Source: an uncultured Luminiphilus sp.
GTDB lineage: Bacteria > Pseudomonadota > Gammaproteobacteria > Pseudomonadales > Halieaceae
DNA length: 36,881 nucleotides
Direction: 5' to 3'
Assembly: GCA_938091995.1 (NCBI GenBank)
Contig: CALKNZ010000069.1
Coordinates: forward strand, 1 to 36,881
The position numbers and the translations under genes were made by a program. The stretch's first letter is position 1; the number at the start of each line of letters is the position of its first letter. Below, piece by piece: positions 25,407 to 33,791 of the stretch. Under the pieces are notes generated by a model that searched no databases, was not told the origin of the DNA, and was given only the letters and a program-made list of their open reading frames with translations.

Positions 25407-26938
25407 TACGGCGCGCTCGCTCGACGAATCACACGGCCAGGGTAGGCATGGGTCGGACGCCCATTCTCCATAACTCGTTCACCATTAACCCAAACCTCCC
25501 GAACTCCCACAGCAGCTAAGAAGGGTTCTGCTGTCGTAGCCCGGTCACTAATGGTGTTGGGATCAAAAAGCACCAAATCAGCCTTGTAACCGGGCTTTAT
25601 CATGCCCCGATCCTCAAGGCCCAAATGCTCTGCCGGCAGCGCTGTCATTTTGTGCACGGCGCTCTCGAGGGTAAAAAGCCCTAAATCTCGCGCATAATGA
25701 CCCAGTACCCGGGGAAAACTGCCAGCACCTCTTGGATGCCGATCCTGTAATCCCCCGTCGGTACAAATATTAGTATGAGGCCACGCCATAAGCTGTCGAA
25801 GGTCACCCTCGTCCATGCTGGTTCCAATAATCAGGTTTCCGGGTTTGCCGGTTTGTTCCTCATAGGCGATTGACTGCAGCGCCATGCGAGAGAAGGCTTC
25901 TCCGGGGCTTTCTTTGCGCAAACTGGCAATCTCAACAAGCGTTTTTCCCACATAACTGGGCTCGGCGGGAAAGTGCGTAAAAATAATCCCCTCCGGGGGC
26001 GCAAGCTCGCGCATGACCAAATCGATAGCCTGATCATCGAGGGGGTTTCTCTCGGGCAGCAAAACCATCATGTTCGACTGCCAATAGGTGTAAGGATAGA
26101 TATCGGCGGTAATATTGACGCCCTCAGCGCGAGCGTCATCGAGCCGCTCCAGCAGCGCAGTAGCGCTACCCCACAGCCGCTTCATGGCGAGTTTAATGTG
26201 GGAAATTTGTACCGGCATACCGGTAACACGCCCTATTTCAATAATCTCCTCGACACTGTCTTCGAACCAGCGGTCTTCACTTCTAAGGTGGCTTATATAA
26301 CGTCCTCCTTGTCCAGCGGTCTGCTGCGCCAATAATAAAACCTCAGCACGAGAACTATAAATGCCTGGCTCGTACTCGAGACCGGTTGATAATCCAAGAG
26401 CCCCTGACTCAAGCTCTGATCGCAGCAGCCCTGACATTAACTGCATTTGCGCTGGGGTTGCCTCACCCTGATGCCCTTTACCCATAACTGAGTCGCGCAA
26501 CGTATTGTGTCCTACATAAGCGGCGACATTAACCTTGGCGGGAGACTGCTCCAAAGCCACAAAAAAATCCTGAAGTGGATAGGGTGAACTGCCGTCCTGA
26601 CCCACGACGACGGTGGTGATGCCTTGAGTAATCTTGGGCATCGCATTGGGTTGGGCGAGAAGGCGTTCATCAGCATGGCTATGGGTATCAATAAACCCCG
26701 GGCTTAGCACAAGCCCCTGAGCGTCAATGACGGTATCGGTAGCCCGCCTCGTGAGCATACCCACGTCGGCGATGCGGTCACCAATGATGCGCAGACTAGC
26801 TGTCTGGCTGGGCCTACCAGTACCGTCGAGCAACAAGGCATTCACGATAAGCGTGTCAGCGAAAGCGGTCATCGGTAGGAGAAGACACAAACCTAGGGAT
26901 GCTAGAAACTTGAGGAAAATCTGCCTTCGCTGCCCCAT
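25406..26938 (-). CDS. Exported N-acyl-D-amino-acid deacylase family amidohydrolase
   Basis: The 510-residue protein has a signal peptide (FLKFLASLGLCLLLPMTAFA), so it acts in the periplasm. It belongs to the D-aminoacylase/D-hydantoinase-like amidohydrolases: GFIDTHSHADERLL carries the HxH metal pair near residues 100-102, QISHIKLAMK supplies a further histidine near 246, and a C-terminal composite beta domain reads GYKADLVLFDPNTI. It removes acyl groups from N-acyl-D-amino acids. With dgcN and dgcA it forms a three-gene set that could feed on acylated D-amino acids from cell walls. A D-glutamate or broader substrate range cannot be told apart. Confidence 0.9.
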   Translation of the reverse strand: MGQRRQIFLKFLASLGLCLLLPMTAFADTLIVNALLLDGTGRPSQTASLRIIGDRIADVGMLTRRATDTVIDAQGLVLSPGFIDTHSHADERLLAQPNAMPKITQGITTVVVGQDGSSPYPLQDFFVALEQSPAKVNVAAYVGHNTLRDSVMGKGHQGEATPAQMQLMSGLLRSELESGALGLSTGLEYEPGIYSSRAEVLLLAQQTAGQGGRYISHLRSEDRWFEDSVEEIIEIGRVTGMPVQISHIKLAMKRLWGSATALLERLDDARAEGVNITADIYPYTYWQSNMMVLLPERNPLDDQAIDLVMRELAPPEGIIFTHFPAEPSYVGKTLVEIASLRKESPGEAFSRMALQSIAYEEQTGKPGNLIIGTSMDEGDLRQLMAWPHTNICTDGGLQDRHPRGAGSFPRVLGHYARDLGLFTLESAVHKMTALPAEHLGLEDRGMIKPGYKADLVLFDPNTISDRATTAEPFLAAVGVREVWVNGERVMENGRPTHAYPGRVIRRASAP

Positions 26939-27056
26939 GGAGCCCCCAATTTATCCGCGACTGCTAAAACAGCACCGCTTTGGCTGATGTTGATAAGCTC
27001 TGAAGTTACAGGCCTGCTCCTCTCGGGTCTACCTCTGGTGCACCGTCACCTGAGGT

Positions 27057-28793
27057 CTACTTTAGATTCGCCTCTACGGCATCGAGGAACCCTATCATGT
27101 CGACCACCCGCTCTGTTTCTGGGTTGAGCGTTTTACCTTTTAAATCACCGGTAATCGTTCCCTGTGCCACGGTCTCAATGAGTGCCGCTTTTAAACTGCT
27201 CGCATAGTCATCAAGTGCCGCGTTATTTTCTCGTCCCGCCAATTCTTCCAGGGCATTAGCCACCGCAAAAATAAGTGCTGAGGAATTGAAGTTAGCCTCT
27301 TTGCCATCGGTTTCGAGATAACGCAGGTAAAGGTCGTGGGCGGTACCGTGAGGCGCTTCAAACAGTTTAGTACCGTCTTTACTAATAATGATCGAGCTCG
27401 CCGTAGCGAGGCTGCCACCTAGTGCGGCTGAAATATCAGAGAAGATATCGCCATCGAGGTTTTGTGCGGGATACAGCCCCCAGCGCGGTGGATCGCAAAT
27501 CATTTTACTCAACTGCCGTGAAGGCCGCATGATCATGAATGAAGGGGGTGGAGTATCGAGAGCCGCCAGTTCTTGGCGCAGTTCTAAAATAATTGAACTA
27601 TAAACCTCATCGTATTGGACGAACTCACGCTTTAAGCCAAAATAAATTTCTTTTTTATTAACCGCAGAATCTACAAAGACTTGTTCCACCCAATCTTTAA
27701 TGGCTTCGCGATCATTAGACATAAATAAAATAGGGTCATTGGCCTTCACCGACCGCGCGTGTTTTTCAACACCATCGACCTGAACTTTAATCACGCCATC
27801 TTCCGGTGCGGGCATATTGTAGCTGCCATACTGATCACCACCACCGGCACTCATTCTTGAAATTGATACGTGGGCTTTGCGCTCGGGCAAGCCATAACGC
27901 TTTAGCTGCTGAACCAGCTTGTAAAGCTTCATACCACTCACGTTGTCGGGAACGCCCCATAGCGCGCGTTCAGGCGGGTTAGAGATGATACGGGCTGCTT
28001 GTGCATCGATCAGCTCATAAAAATAAGAGAGCCCAGCAGCAGCCACTTTGTCCTTGTACTCAGCTTCATAGATTTCTTCGATAGCTGCGCGCATGACACC
28101 GTCATAACCCGGCACCACCGTATCTTTTAGACCCAAATAAATATCGCGACCTTCGGCTATAGCTCGCTGAAAAAATCGGTGCGCCCAAGCTTTAACATCG
28201 TCAATCGCATTGGTCGCCAACATCCAAGGATCACCCTTTTTAAGGCTGCGCCTGTGCACCTCTACGGGGTCGCCACTCGCGCCCACAAAGATTACCTTAG
28301 CCACTCCAGTTGCCTCTGAGAGTTCGCTGTAACTAAAATCCAGGCCGCCTGTATCCATGGTATCGACCTCAATATCACGATCGATCCATTGCGGGCGCAC
28401 ACTTTTAAGATTTCTAAATTCAATGTCTTCCCGAGTGATATTGCCGCTAATGCCTTTGCGAATAGCGCCGTTGGGCGACTTGGTGGCGAGCTTATCGAGC
28501 GCAGCCTCTTCCACCATGGGGTAGCGAGCGAGCAGCGCATCGAGCTGAGTACGGTTGACCGTCATGCCGGCATTTTTAATGCCTACACCATGAGTTTTTA
28601 GTGCCTCAATGGCTTCGACCACCACTTGCCCATTGCTGGTGAAACGCTGCTCTGCTGACAGATCGACCTCAATCAGATCAATAGAGAGACGGCTTCGGAC
28701 GAATTGCTCCAAGATGCGCTCGAAGGCAATTTGTGCCATCTCATCACCGTGCAAAACCACCAACGGTTTTTCAACTTGTATCTTGGCGCTCAC
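27057..28793 (-). CDS. Isocitrate dehydrogenase, unusual long form with internal duplication, predicted NAD-dependent
   Basis: The 578-residue protein opens like eukaryotic-type homodimeric IDH (PLVVLHGDEMAQIAFERIL, then KSPNGAIRKGISGNITRED near 105-123). It ends like it too, with NLDGDIFSDISAALGGSLATAS (D449, D453) and APHGTAHDLYLRYLETDGKE. Normal members have about 410 residues. The extra length comes from two related central segments, about 188-283 (GDPWMLATNAIDDVKAWAHRF, then IYLGLKDT) and about 353-446 (NDPILFMSNDREAIKDWVEQVF, then IYFGLKRE). In the cofactor loop the NADP-binding Arg-His after HGT is replaced by Asp-Leu (D487-L488), which predicts NAD. The start is GTG with GGGAGAG upstream. 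I recall a similar long IDH in Congregibacter but cannot check it. Confidence 0.88.
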   Translation of the reverse strand: MSAKIQVEKPLVVLHGDEMAQIAFERILEQFVRSRLSIDLIEVDLSAEQRFTSNGQVVVEAIEALKTHGVGIKNAGMTVNRTQLDALLARYPMVEEAALDKLATKSPNGAIRKGISGNITREDIEFRNLKSVRPQWIDRDIEVDTMDTGGLDFSYSELSEATGVAKVIFVGASGDPVEVHRRSLKKGDPWMLATNAIDDVKAWAHRFFQRAIAEGRDIYLGLKDTVVPGYDGVMRAAIEEIYEAEYKDKVAAAGLSYFYELIDAQAARIISNPPERALWGVPDNVSGMKLYKLVQQLKRYGLPERKAHVSISRMSAGGGDQYGSYNMPAPEDGVIKVQVDGVEKHARSVKANDPILFMSNDREAIKDWVEQVFVDSAVNKKEIYFGLKREFVQYDEVYSSIILELRQELAALDTPPPSFMIMRPSRQLSKMICDPPRWGLYPAQNLDGDIFSDISAALGGSLATASSIIISKDGTKLFEAPHGTAHDLYLRYLETDGKEANFNSSALIFAVANALEELAGRENNAALDDYASSLKAALIETVAQGTITGDLKGKTLNPETERVVDMIGFLDAVEANLK

Positions 28794-29210
28794 GGGACTC
28801 TCCCTGAATAAATTTTAGGGGTGGAAAGGTAACTTGATTGACCCCTTGTGAGAAATTGTAATGTGCGGAAAAAATGCGGCTTCAAGATGTGAATGCAACT
28901 CGCGCACACCTTGGGGGCACTGATTTTCTATTTTTTGACTAAAACAACAGGACCCCGCTTTGCAGGCCGGCCCAAGATAGGGGGCACAGCCTTGACTAGC
29001 GGTGGTCAATTTAGAGGCGTTTGGCGGAAATTTTCGAGGGTGTATCCAGCGCCAAAAACGATCCGTAGCCAAGGCGCCCTTAATGCCTTTCTGGCAAATC
29101 TGCTAGCTGACTAGCGGCTTTGAACGCAGGCGGTGGCCCCCAGAGCTTGAGGTGGATAGCGCGCTAGGGACTGTTCAAACACAATCCCTAGCTCACAGCT
29201 TGGCACCCCC
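28794..29210. other. Intergenic region without a supported gene
   Basis: This stretch between oprP and the IDH gene has two overlapping short open frames, one per strand, of 73 and 85 codons. Neither has a ribosome site or a recognisable product. It contains an inverted repeat TTGAC-N8-GTCAA at 28992-29009 and a loose 8-bp hairpin at 29163-29192 just downstream of oprP that lacks a T-run. Confidence 0.4.
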
Positions 29211-30686
29211 CTAGAAAGAAACATCCCACTGCAGTCGAACCCTATTTTCAGACTCTTTCTGCAGCAGCAACGTATCATCTAATGTGAGGTGGGAAATATC
29301 GAAGGTCAACTTATTGCGGTGGCCATTGAAGAACCAGTTCGCACCGAGAGTGAATTCTTCCCGCTCGTTGTACAGCATACGATCGGCCTTGTTAGGCTCT
29401 TTCACATAGGCATATCGCGCCGCAAACTCCAATGGCGCAGGTATCGCATCGATCCAGTTGTGGAAGAAGTAACCTGCCTGTACGTAAGCGCCGGTCAAGT
29501 CACTCTCAGTACCTTCGACGCGGTCGGTAATAAATTTGCGGTGCCATTCCTGCTGAACCGAAAAGCCACGGTACTTAAAGGCAAATTCCTGAAGACCCTG
29601 CTCGATTTTAAATTGATCGTCTTGTGCGGCAGCGGGCCTGGCAAAGCCATCAAGATTGCCACAGCCCGATGAAGACCAGCGCGTACAAGGACCTTCGTTA
29701 GTCAGACCCGCGACTGCGAAAGAGCCCGTTGGCAGCTCAGTAAACTCTACGTCGGTTTGACGCGTCTTTAACTGACGTCCTAGGAAATTCCACTGCAACC
29801 GACCCACGTATAAGTGCTCATCGGAACTGTTCTTAACACTACGACCCTCGCCGTTGAAAACGCCGGCATAATAATTAAGGTCCGCTAAACTGCCTTTAAA
29901 TAAACGCCCACGAAGCTGAACACCCACCTGGCGATCTACGGTGAAAATACGGTTCACGATTGACCGCTCTACAAATTGTTGGCGTCCCGATGAGTCGACC
30001 CGCTCACGGTTAAAGTCGACTTTCCATTGACCCATGCGAATACCGCCCCATTCCCATTTCGCCAGATCAACGCGCCAATCAATGACTCGAGCACCCGAAG
30101 ATATAGCGTCAGCATCGACGTCTCGAGCGGGTTGAAGGTCAACCTCGAAATAGTACTTGATCCATGGCTGAAAACCGTGACCCCCAATTTTCATCCGCAA
30201 ACGGCGTTGCTCAAAACTCGACGTGCTGTCTTGGTTAAAATTCTTTATTTGACGAGGATCTGAACCAAAGGGGTTGCTATAGCGAAACTGGGCCCGCCAC
30301 TGCAAATTGGTGGCAAAATTTCCGTCTCGGGTTGAAAACGCGAATCCCTTGTCACCATAGCTGGCCTTAATAAACGACTCCTCGTGCACAGACTTAGCAA
30401 CAGCCTCATCGATAGCCATTTGAATATTGTCATCCAAAGAAACATCGACCTCGAGCTCTTCCTCTCGAACAACCACAACCTCTTGAGGGGACGGCGATAG
30501 GATGTCAGCGGTTGTGAGCGTCTCCTTGCTAACCAGTCGGTCAAACTGCTCCTGGGTGATTACGCTGTTTTGCAACAGTATTTCAAGCAGTTCCTTGTCG
30601 GCCGACTGAGCGCTGTGACTACCGAGCGTGATCAGTGACAACGCTACAAACAGAAATCTTTTAGGTATTTGCTGTAGAAAGTTCAT
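29211..30686 (-). CDS. OprO/OprP-like outer-membrane phosphate porin
   Basis: The 491-residue product has a signal peptide (FLFVALSLITLGSHSAQSA) and then the helix KELLEILLQNSVITQEQFDRL, which is typical of OprP-type porins ahead of the barrel. The barrel part has alternating strands, with FQPWIKYYFEVDLQPARD and QWKVDFNRERVDSSGRQQFV (a basic, phosphate-selective type of loop), and it ends in a terminal Phe (WDVSF) as outer-membrane barrels do. The frame is open to 30716, but the ATG at 30686 starts the signal peptide. A Pho box with a -10 lies 29-62 bases upstream. The pit and DUF47 genes follow the same phosphate theme. The exact anion is inferred. Confidence 0.9.
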   Translation of the reverse strand: MNFLQQIPKRFLFVALSLITLGSHSAQSADKELLEILLQNSVITQEQFDRLVSKETLTTADILSPSPQEVVVVREEELEVDVSLDDNIQMAIDEAVAKSVHEESFIKASYGDKGFAFSTRDGNFATNLQWRAQFRYSNPFGSDPRQIKNFNQDSTSSFEQRRLRMKIGGHGFQPWIKYYFEVDLQPARDVDADAISSGARVIDWRVDLAKWEWGGIRMGQWKVDFNRERVDSSGRQQFVERSIVNRIFTVDRQVGVQLRGRLFKGSLADLNYYAGVFNGEGRSVKNSSDEHLYVGRLQWNFLGRQLKTRQTDVEFTELPTGSFAVAGLTNEGPCTRWSSSGCGNLDGFARPAAAQDDQFKIEQGLQEFAFKYRGFSVQQEWHRKFITDRVEGTESDLTGAYVQAGYFFHNWIDAIPAPLEFAARYAYVKEPNKADRMLYNEREEFTLGANWFFNGHRNKLTFDISHLTLDDTLLLQKESENRVRLQWDVSF

Positions 30687-30714
30687 TAGGCAACGCCCTT
30701 TTGAAGTTTTACGC

Positions 30715-30748
30715 AAAATATGACAGTTGTGTTTCAGTTATATTACAG
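30715..30748 (-). promoter_or_regulatory. Pho box and -10 of the oprP promoter
   Basis: Reading the minus strand, CTGTAATATAACTGAAAC (30748 to 30731) is a PhoB box with 7-base half-sites and a 4-base spacer. A third half-site CTGTCAT follows at 30726-30720 with the same 11-base period. The -10 is TATTTT at 30720-30715, ten bases after the box, the same geometry as in E. coli pstS. PhoB should activate oprP when phosphate is low. Confidence 0.8.
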
Positions 30749-30768
30749 AAAGGAGATATTTAACGGTT

Positions 30769-30786
30769 TTGTAATGCTTTTGTAAT
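30769..30786 (+). promoter_or_regulatory. Second Pho box, opposite orientation
   Basis: TTGTAATGCTTTTGTAAT on the plus strand has two perfect 7-base half-sites with an 11-base period. It points away from oprP, into a stretch with no annotated gene. It may be an upstream accessory site for oprP or may drive a transcript on the plus strand. No good -10 is seen at the usual distance. Confidence 0.55.
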
Positions 30787-31192
30787 ACTGATTCGTGCCA
30801 GTGGGTTTGCGGCGGGATAATTTCCCTCGCCGGGAAGACCTTATCGCCAATATGGAATCAATGACCCTACATCGCAAATAGAATGACAGAGAGCCCAGGG
30901 TCATCAAAACCGGTTTTTGCGCGCTAACATAAAGTGACCGGCGTTAAACCATAGGAACTAGGATACGAAGCTTTGCCAGGCTTAGAACTGCCTGAGGTTA
31001 GCGTTGAGGCTTGCTGAGAGAGCCCGAAATAAGACGAAATCTCGTGGCCCTTCACTGAAGGTATTGCCACAAGTACAGGCTCAAAGGATTTGCGAGCCCG
31101 TCGGCCGCAGGGGGGATCTGCCCCAAGAAGTGCCACCGAACCCCAATGTTCAGGTCAGACGACGGTTACACGCCTGTACAAATCCAGCATCA
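30787..31192. other. Intergenic region with possible structured RNA
   Basis: About 400 bases lie between the oprP regulatory region and the DUF47 gene. Open frames here are short, have no ribosome sites and resemble nothing I know. The sequence from about 30950 to 31160 is GC-rich with several short inverted repeats (for example GGGG-N6-CCCC at 31113-31126). That could be an RNA. It does not match tRNA, tmRNA, RNase P or 6S RNA as far as I can judge. No T-run terminator is evident. Confidence 0.3.
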
Positions 31193-31873
31193 CTAGCTAT
31201 TGGCTATGATTTGAGCTCTGTGCGCTACCTTCTCGGCGCTATCGGCGATTTCCCCCATTTGAGAAAGTAGCTGGTAGAGAAAAATAGCATCGACGGGCGA
31301 CACTGTTTCTTCATGGGCTTTAAGCTTGAAACGGAGCTTTGTCTGGATCTCATCAGACTTACGCTCTAGCTTCTCTACAGCTAACGACTTCGTCATAATT
31401 AGCTTCACGTGACGGGCGCCAAACGCTGTTCGAGACAACTCTCGCGTAGCGGAGACCACCTCCACACCCAAGCCCACACAGTCGACAATAGTCTTAATGT
31501 ACTTGGCTAACGATTTCTCTAATGGCGCGGGGAAAGCGAGTTCCCTACCCAACGATAGGCCAACCACGTCTTTCGTGTAATTGGCCATGGCGTCCTGCAT
31601 TCGCACTAACTCAAGAAGGTCTGAGCGAGAAACCGACATCCAAATGCCTCGTGGCATATTTCGACGAACGTTGCGCTTGAGATCATCAGCGATTCCCTCA
31701 AGGTCAACGATTTCCGCCTGTACTTGCGCCGCTTTCGCCCACTTCCCCGCCTGAGCAGCGTCAAAGTAATCGGGTAATTTAGCGACACACGTCGCACAAG
31801 CTTTGACATGCTCATCCAGCATGGCTAGTGGTGAACTGCTAATCACTTCAGATATCGCAGACCTAACTTCCAT
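31193..31873 (-). CDS. DUF47 / PhoU-like protein (TIGR00153 family)
   Basis: The 226-residue all-helical protein resembles the PhoU-like DUF47 proteins usually encoded beside Pit transporters. Sequence marks are SSPLAMLDEHVKACATCV, a long heptad helix AAQVQAEIVDLEGIADDLKRNVRR with the acidic metal-binding residues, and the C-terminal VEKLERKSDEIQTKLR and GEIADSAEKVAHRA. It probably modulates Pit-type phosphate uptake. The open frame starts at 31888 with TTG, but the ATG at 31873 has GAGGGG eight bases upstream and is preferred. It lies 164 bases after pit on the same strand. The product is cytoplasmic and membrane-associated by function. Confidence 0.9.
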   Translation of the reverse strand: MEVRSAISEVISSSPLAMLDEHVKACATCVAKLPDYFDAAQAGKWAKAAQVQAEIVDLEGIADDLKRNVRRNMPRGIWMSVSRSDLLELVRMQDAMANYTKDVVGLSLGRELAFPAPLEKSLAKYIKTIVDCVGLGVEVVSATRELSRTAFGARHVKLIMTKSLAVEKLERKSDEIQTKLRFKLKAHEETVSPVDAIFLYQLLSQMGEIADSAEKVAHRAQIIANS

Positions 31874-32037
31874 GATGTTGCCCCTCAAATTTATAAAAAA
31901 CTAATTGACCCAATGATGCACCGTTGCCCTGCTCGATCTAGATACGCCGACAACGTTTCGTAAAGCCAGCGCCCAGACATTGTGCTGAGCCTTTGTTCGG
32001 GCGACCGTTTGGCCAACAGCCAAGCTCATCGCTCCGG

Positions 32038-33318
32038 TTAGCCGCCAAAGATGGCTCGTAAAATAAAGAAGAATATCACGGATAAGGTCGCTCCCGCCGG
32101 CAGTGTGATCACCCAAGAGGTAACGATCGCGCCGACTGTGGGTAAGTGCAGGGCTTCTACGCCTCGGGCTAGACCGACACCCAATACGGCACCCACTAGT
32201 GTATGCGTGGTAGAAATTGGCAGCCCTGTAGCTGAAGCTAACACCACTGTCGTAGCCGCAGCGAGTTCGGCAGCAAATCCGCGACTGGGGGTCAATTCAG
32301 TAATTTTACGACCAATGGTTTGTATGACACGCCAGCCGTATGTACCCAAACCGATCACTATGCCCACCGCACCCACACCCAAAACCCACCAGGGCAATCC
32401 CGATTTTGCGACCACTTGTCCACCCGACTGGATGGTACTCACCACTGCGGCCAGAGGGCCTACGGCGTTCGCAACGTCATTTGACCCGTGAGCAAAAGCC
32501 ATCGCGCAAGCAGTGAAGATCATCAGGATACCGAACACGCGCTCCACATTTTCTGCGCTGTTAATATCGCCATCACTGGACTTAATACGACGTAGCAAAA
32601 ATGCGCCTAGCATGGCTACGGCTGCCCCCGTGAATACTGACAGTACCATGGCATTGGTGAATTTCGAGTCCATACCCAAGTCGACTTCCACGCCAATATG
32701 CTTCAAGCCCTTGAGTAAGGTCACCATGCTGATCATGAAACCCACGAGCCACATATACACAGGCACATACTTTTTGGCACGAGCAAAGGTATCTTCGTGA
32801 TCAAGAATAAAGTGCTTTACCGACATAAAGAGTAAGAATGCGATGGTTCCCGATAACAAAGGAGAGACAACCCAGCTTGCGGCAATAGCACCTACCTTGC
32901 CCCAAGCAACCGCGTCTACCGAGATGCCAACAGCGGCGAAACCCACGATAGCACCCACAATCGAGTGCGTTGTTGACACCGGCCAACCCCTCATACTGGC
33001 AACTGCCAGCCAGGTAGCTGCGGCCAGCAATGAGGCCAGCATGCCGTAAACCAAAAGTTCAGGAGTTTCTGCCAGTAAAGAGGGGTCCACAATACCTTTA
33101 CGAATTGTCGAGGTCACTTCACCACCGGCGAGGTAGGCGCCCAGAAACTCAAAAATCGCCGCAACAATAATTGCCTGCTTTAGTGTCAGGGCTCCTGCAC
33201 CAACCGAGGTCCCCATGGCATTTGCCACGTCGTTTGCGCCAATGCCCCAGGCCATGAATAAACCAAAGACACAAGCCAATGACAGCAGTACGACACCATG
33301 AGAAGCAATAATTTCCAC
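32038..33318 (-). CDS. pit: PiT family inorganic phosphate transporter
   Basis: The 426-residue inner-membrane protein has the two inverted PiT signatures: WGIGANDVANAMGTSVG near residues 25-41 and AHGSNDVANAVGPLAAV at about 274-290, with 10 to 12 hydrophobic helices. It moves phosphate, as a metal-phosphate complex with protons, or with sodium in some members. The start is GTG with an AGGGATC ribosome site. A strong PhoB promoter precedes it. The DUF47 gene follows. PhoB control of a Pit system is less usual than for PstSCAB. Confidence 0.94.
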   Translation of the reverse strand: MEIIASHGVVLLSLACVFGLFMAWGIGANDVANAMGTSVGAGALTLKQAIIVAAIFEFLGAYLAGGEVTSTIRKGIVDPSLLAETPELLVYGMLASLLAAATWLAVASMRGWPVSTTHSIVGAIVGFAAVGISVDAVAWGKVGAIAASWVVSPLLSGTIAFLLFMSVKHFILDHEDTFARAKKYVPVYMWLVGFMISMVTLLKGLKHIGVEVDLGMDSKFTNAMVLSVFTGAAVAMLGAFLLRRIKSSDGDINSAENVERVFGILMIFTACAMAFAHGSNDVANAVGPLAAVVSTIQSGGQVVAKSGLPWWVLGVGAVGIVIGLGTYGWRVIQTIGRKITELTPSRGFAAELAAATTVVLASATGLPISTTHTLVGAVLGVGLARGVEALHLPTVGAIVTSWVITLPAGATLSVIFFFILRAIFGG

Positions 33319-33354
33319 GATCTAAGATCCCTATTTGGCCCCTGTGTAGGACGC

Positions 33355-33389
33355 AGTATAGCGGCCGCAATGTTACAGCTAGATTACAA
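33355..33389 (-). promoter_or_regulatory. PhoB-dependent promoter of pit
   Basis: On the minus strand, TTGTAATCTAGCTGTAAC (33389 to 33372) is a Pho box with 7-base half-sites and a CTAG spacer. TATACT at 33360-33355 follows after 11 bases, which is the correct -10 spacing. The start codon lies about 37 bases further on. Confidence 0.85.
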
Positions 33390-33791
33390 ACAGCGTATCG
33401 GAAAAAAATAAGCTAAATATCGTTAAGCCATTGTTTTTCATAATTTTTATTGAATTATCGACAAACCTTGTCATCAAAGCCCACACACATAAGATGATCA
33501 ATCGCACGAATTATTACATTCCTTAGGCTCAATTCATCGCACAACAGAAGCAAACCCTTATGGCAAATTGCTCACTTCGTGATAAATCTACCCAACGAAT
33601 TTAAACCGCCCGATGAGTCAATTAGCGCTGCTTGCTCTAAGCCTCAGAGCCGAGTGCTCATCAGCTTGAAAATGGCCATTTTCGGTAACGCGAAGCACCA
33701 GCGTAAGACCATCGGCTGATAAAGGCACGACCCTCACATCATCTGCCTGCAAGATACTGCAACACCCTGTCAGGCTAAGCGAACAACGCCC
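33390..33791. other. Intergenic region between pit promoter and the FN3 gene
   Basis: About 400 bases, AT-rich at 33400-33600 and more GC-rich near the FN3 gene. In the same frame as the FN3 gene and beyond its stop, a 39-codon open frame (GTG at 33737 to TGA at 33618, minus strand) looks weakly protein-like but lacks a ribosome site. Nothing else is supported. Confidence 0.35.

Noticed and set aside
28815-29114. Overlapping short open frames on both strands (85 and 73 codons)
   Set aside because: No ribosome sites, no recognisable family, and the sequence looks like a leader or intergenic region.
29163-29192. Hairpin GCTAGGGA / TCCCTAGC as oprP terminator
   Set aside because: A 14-base loop and no T-run on either strand make a rho-independent terminator unlikely.
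31004-31270. Plus-strand open frame of 88 codons next to the DUF47 gene
   Set aside because: It overlaps the clear DUF47 coding sequence on the other strand, lacks a ribosome site and matches nothing known.
33618-33737. 39-codon minus-strand frame beyond the FN3 gene stop
   Set aside because: No ribosome site, same frame as the FN3 gene, and too short to call. A remnant or chance frame is more likely.
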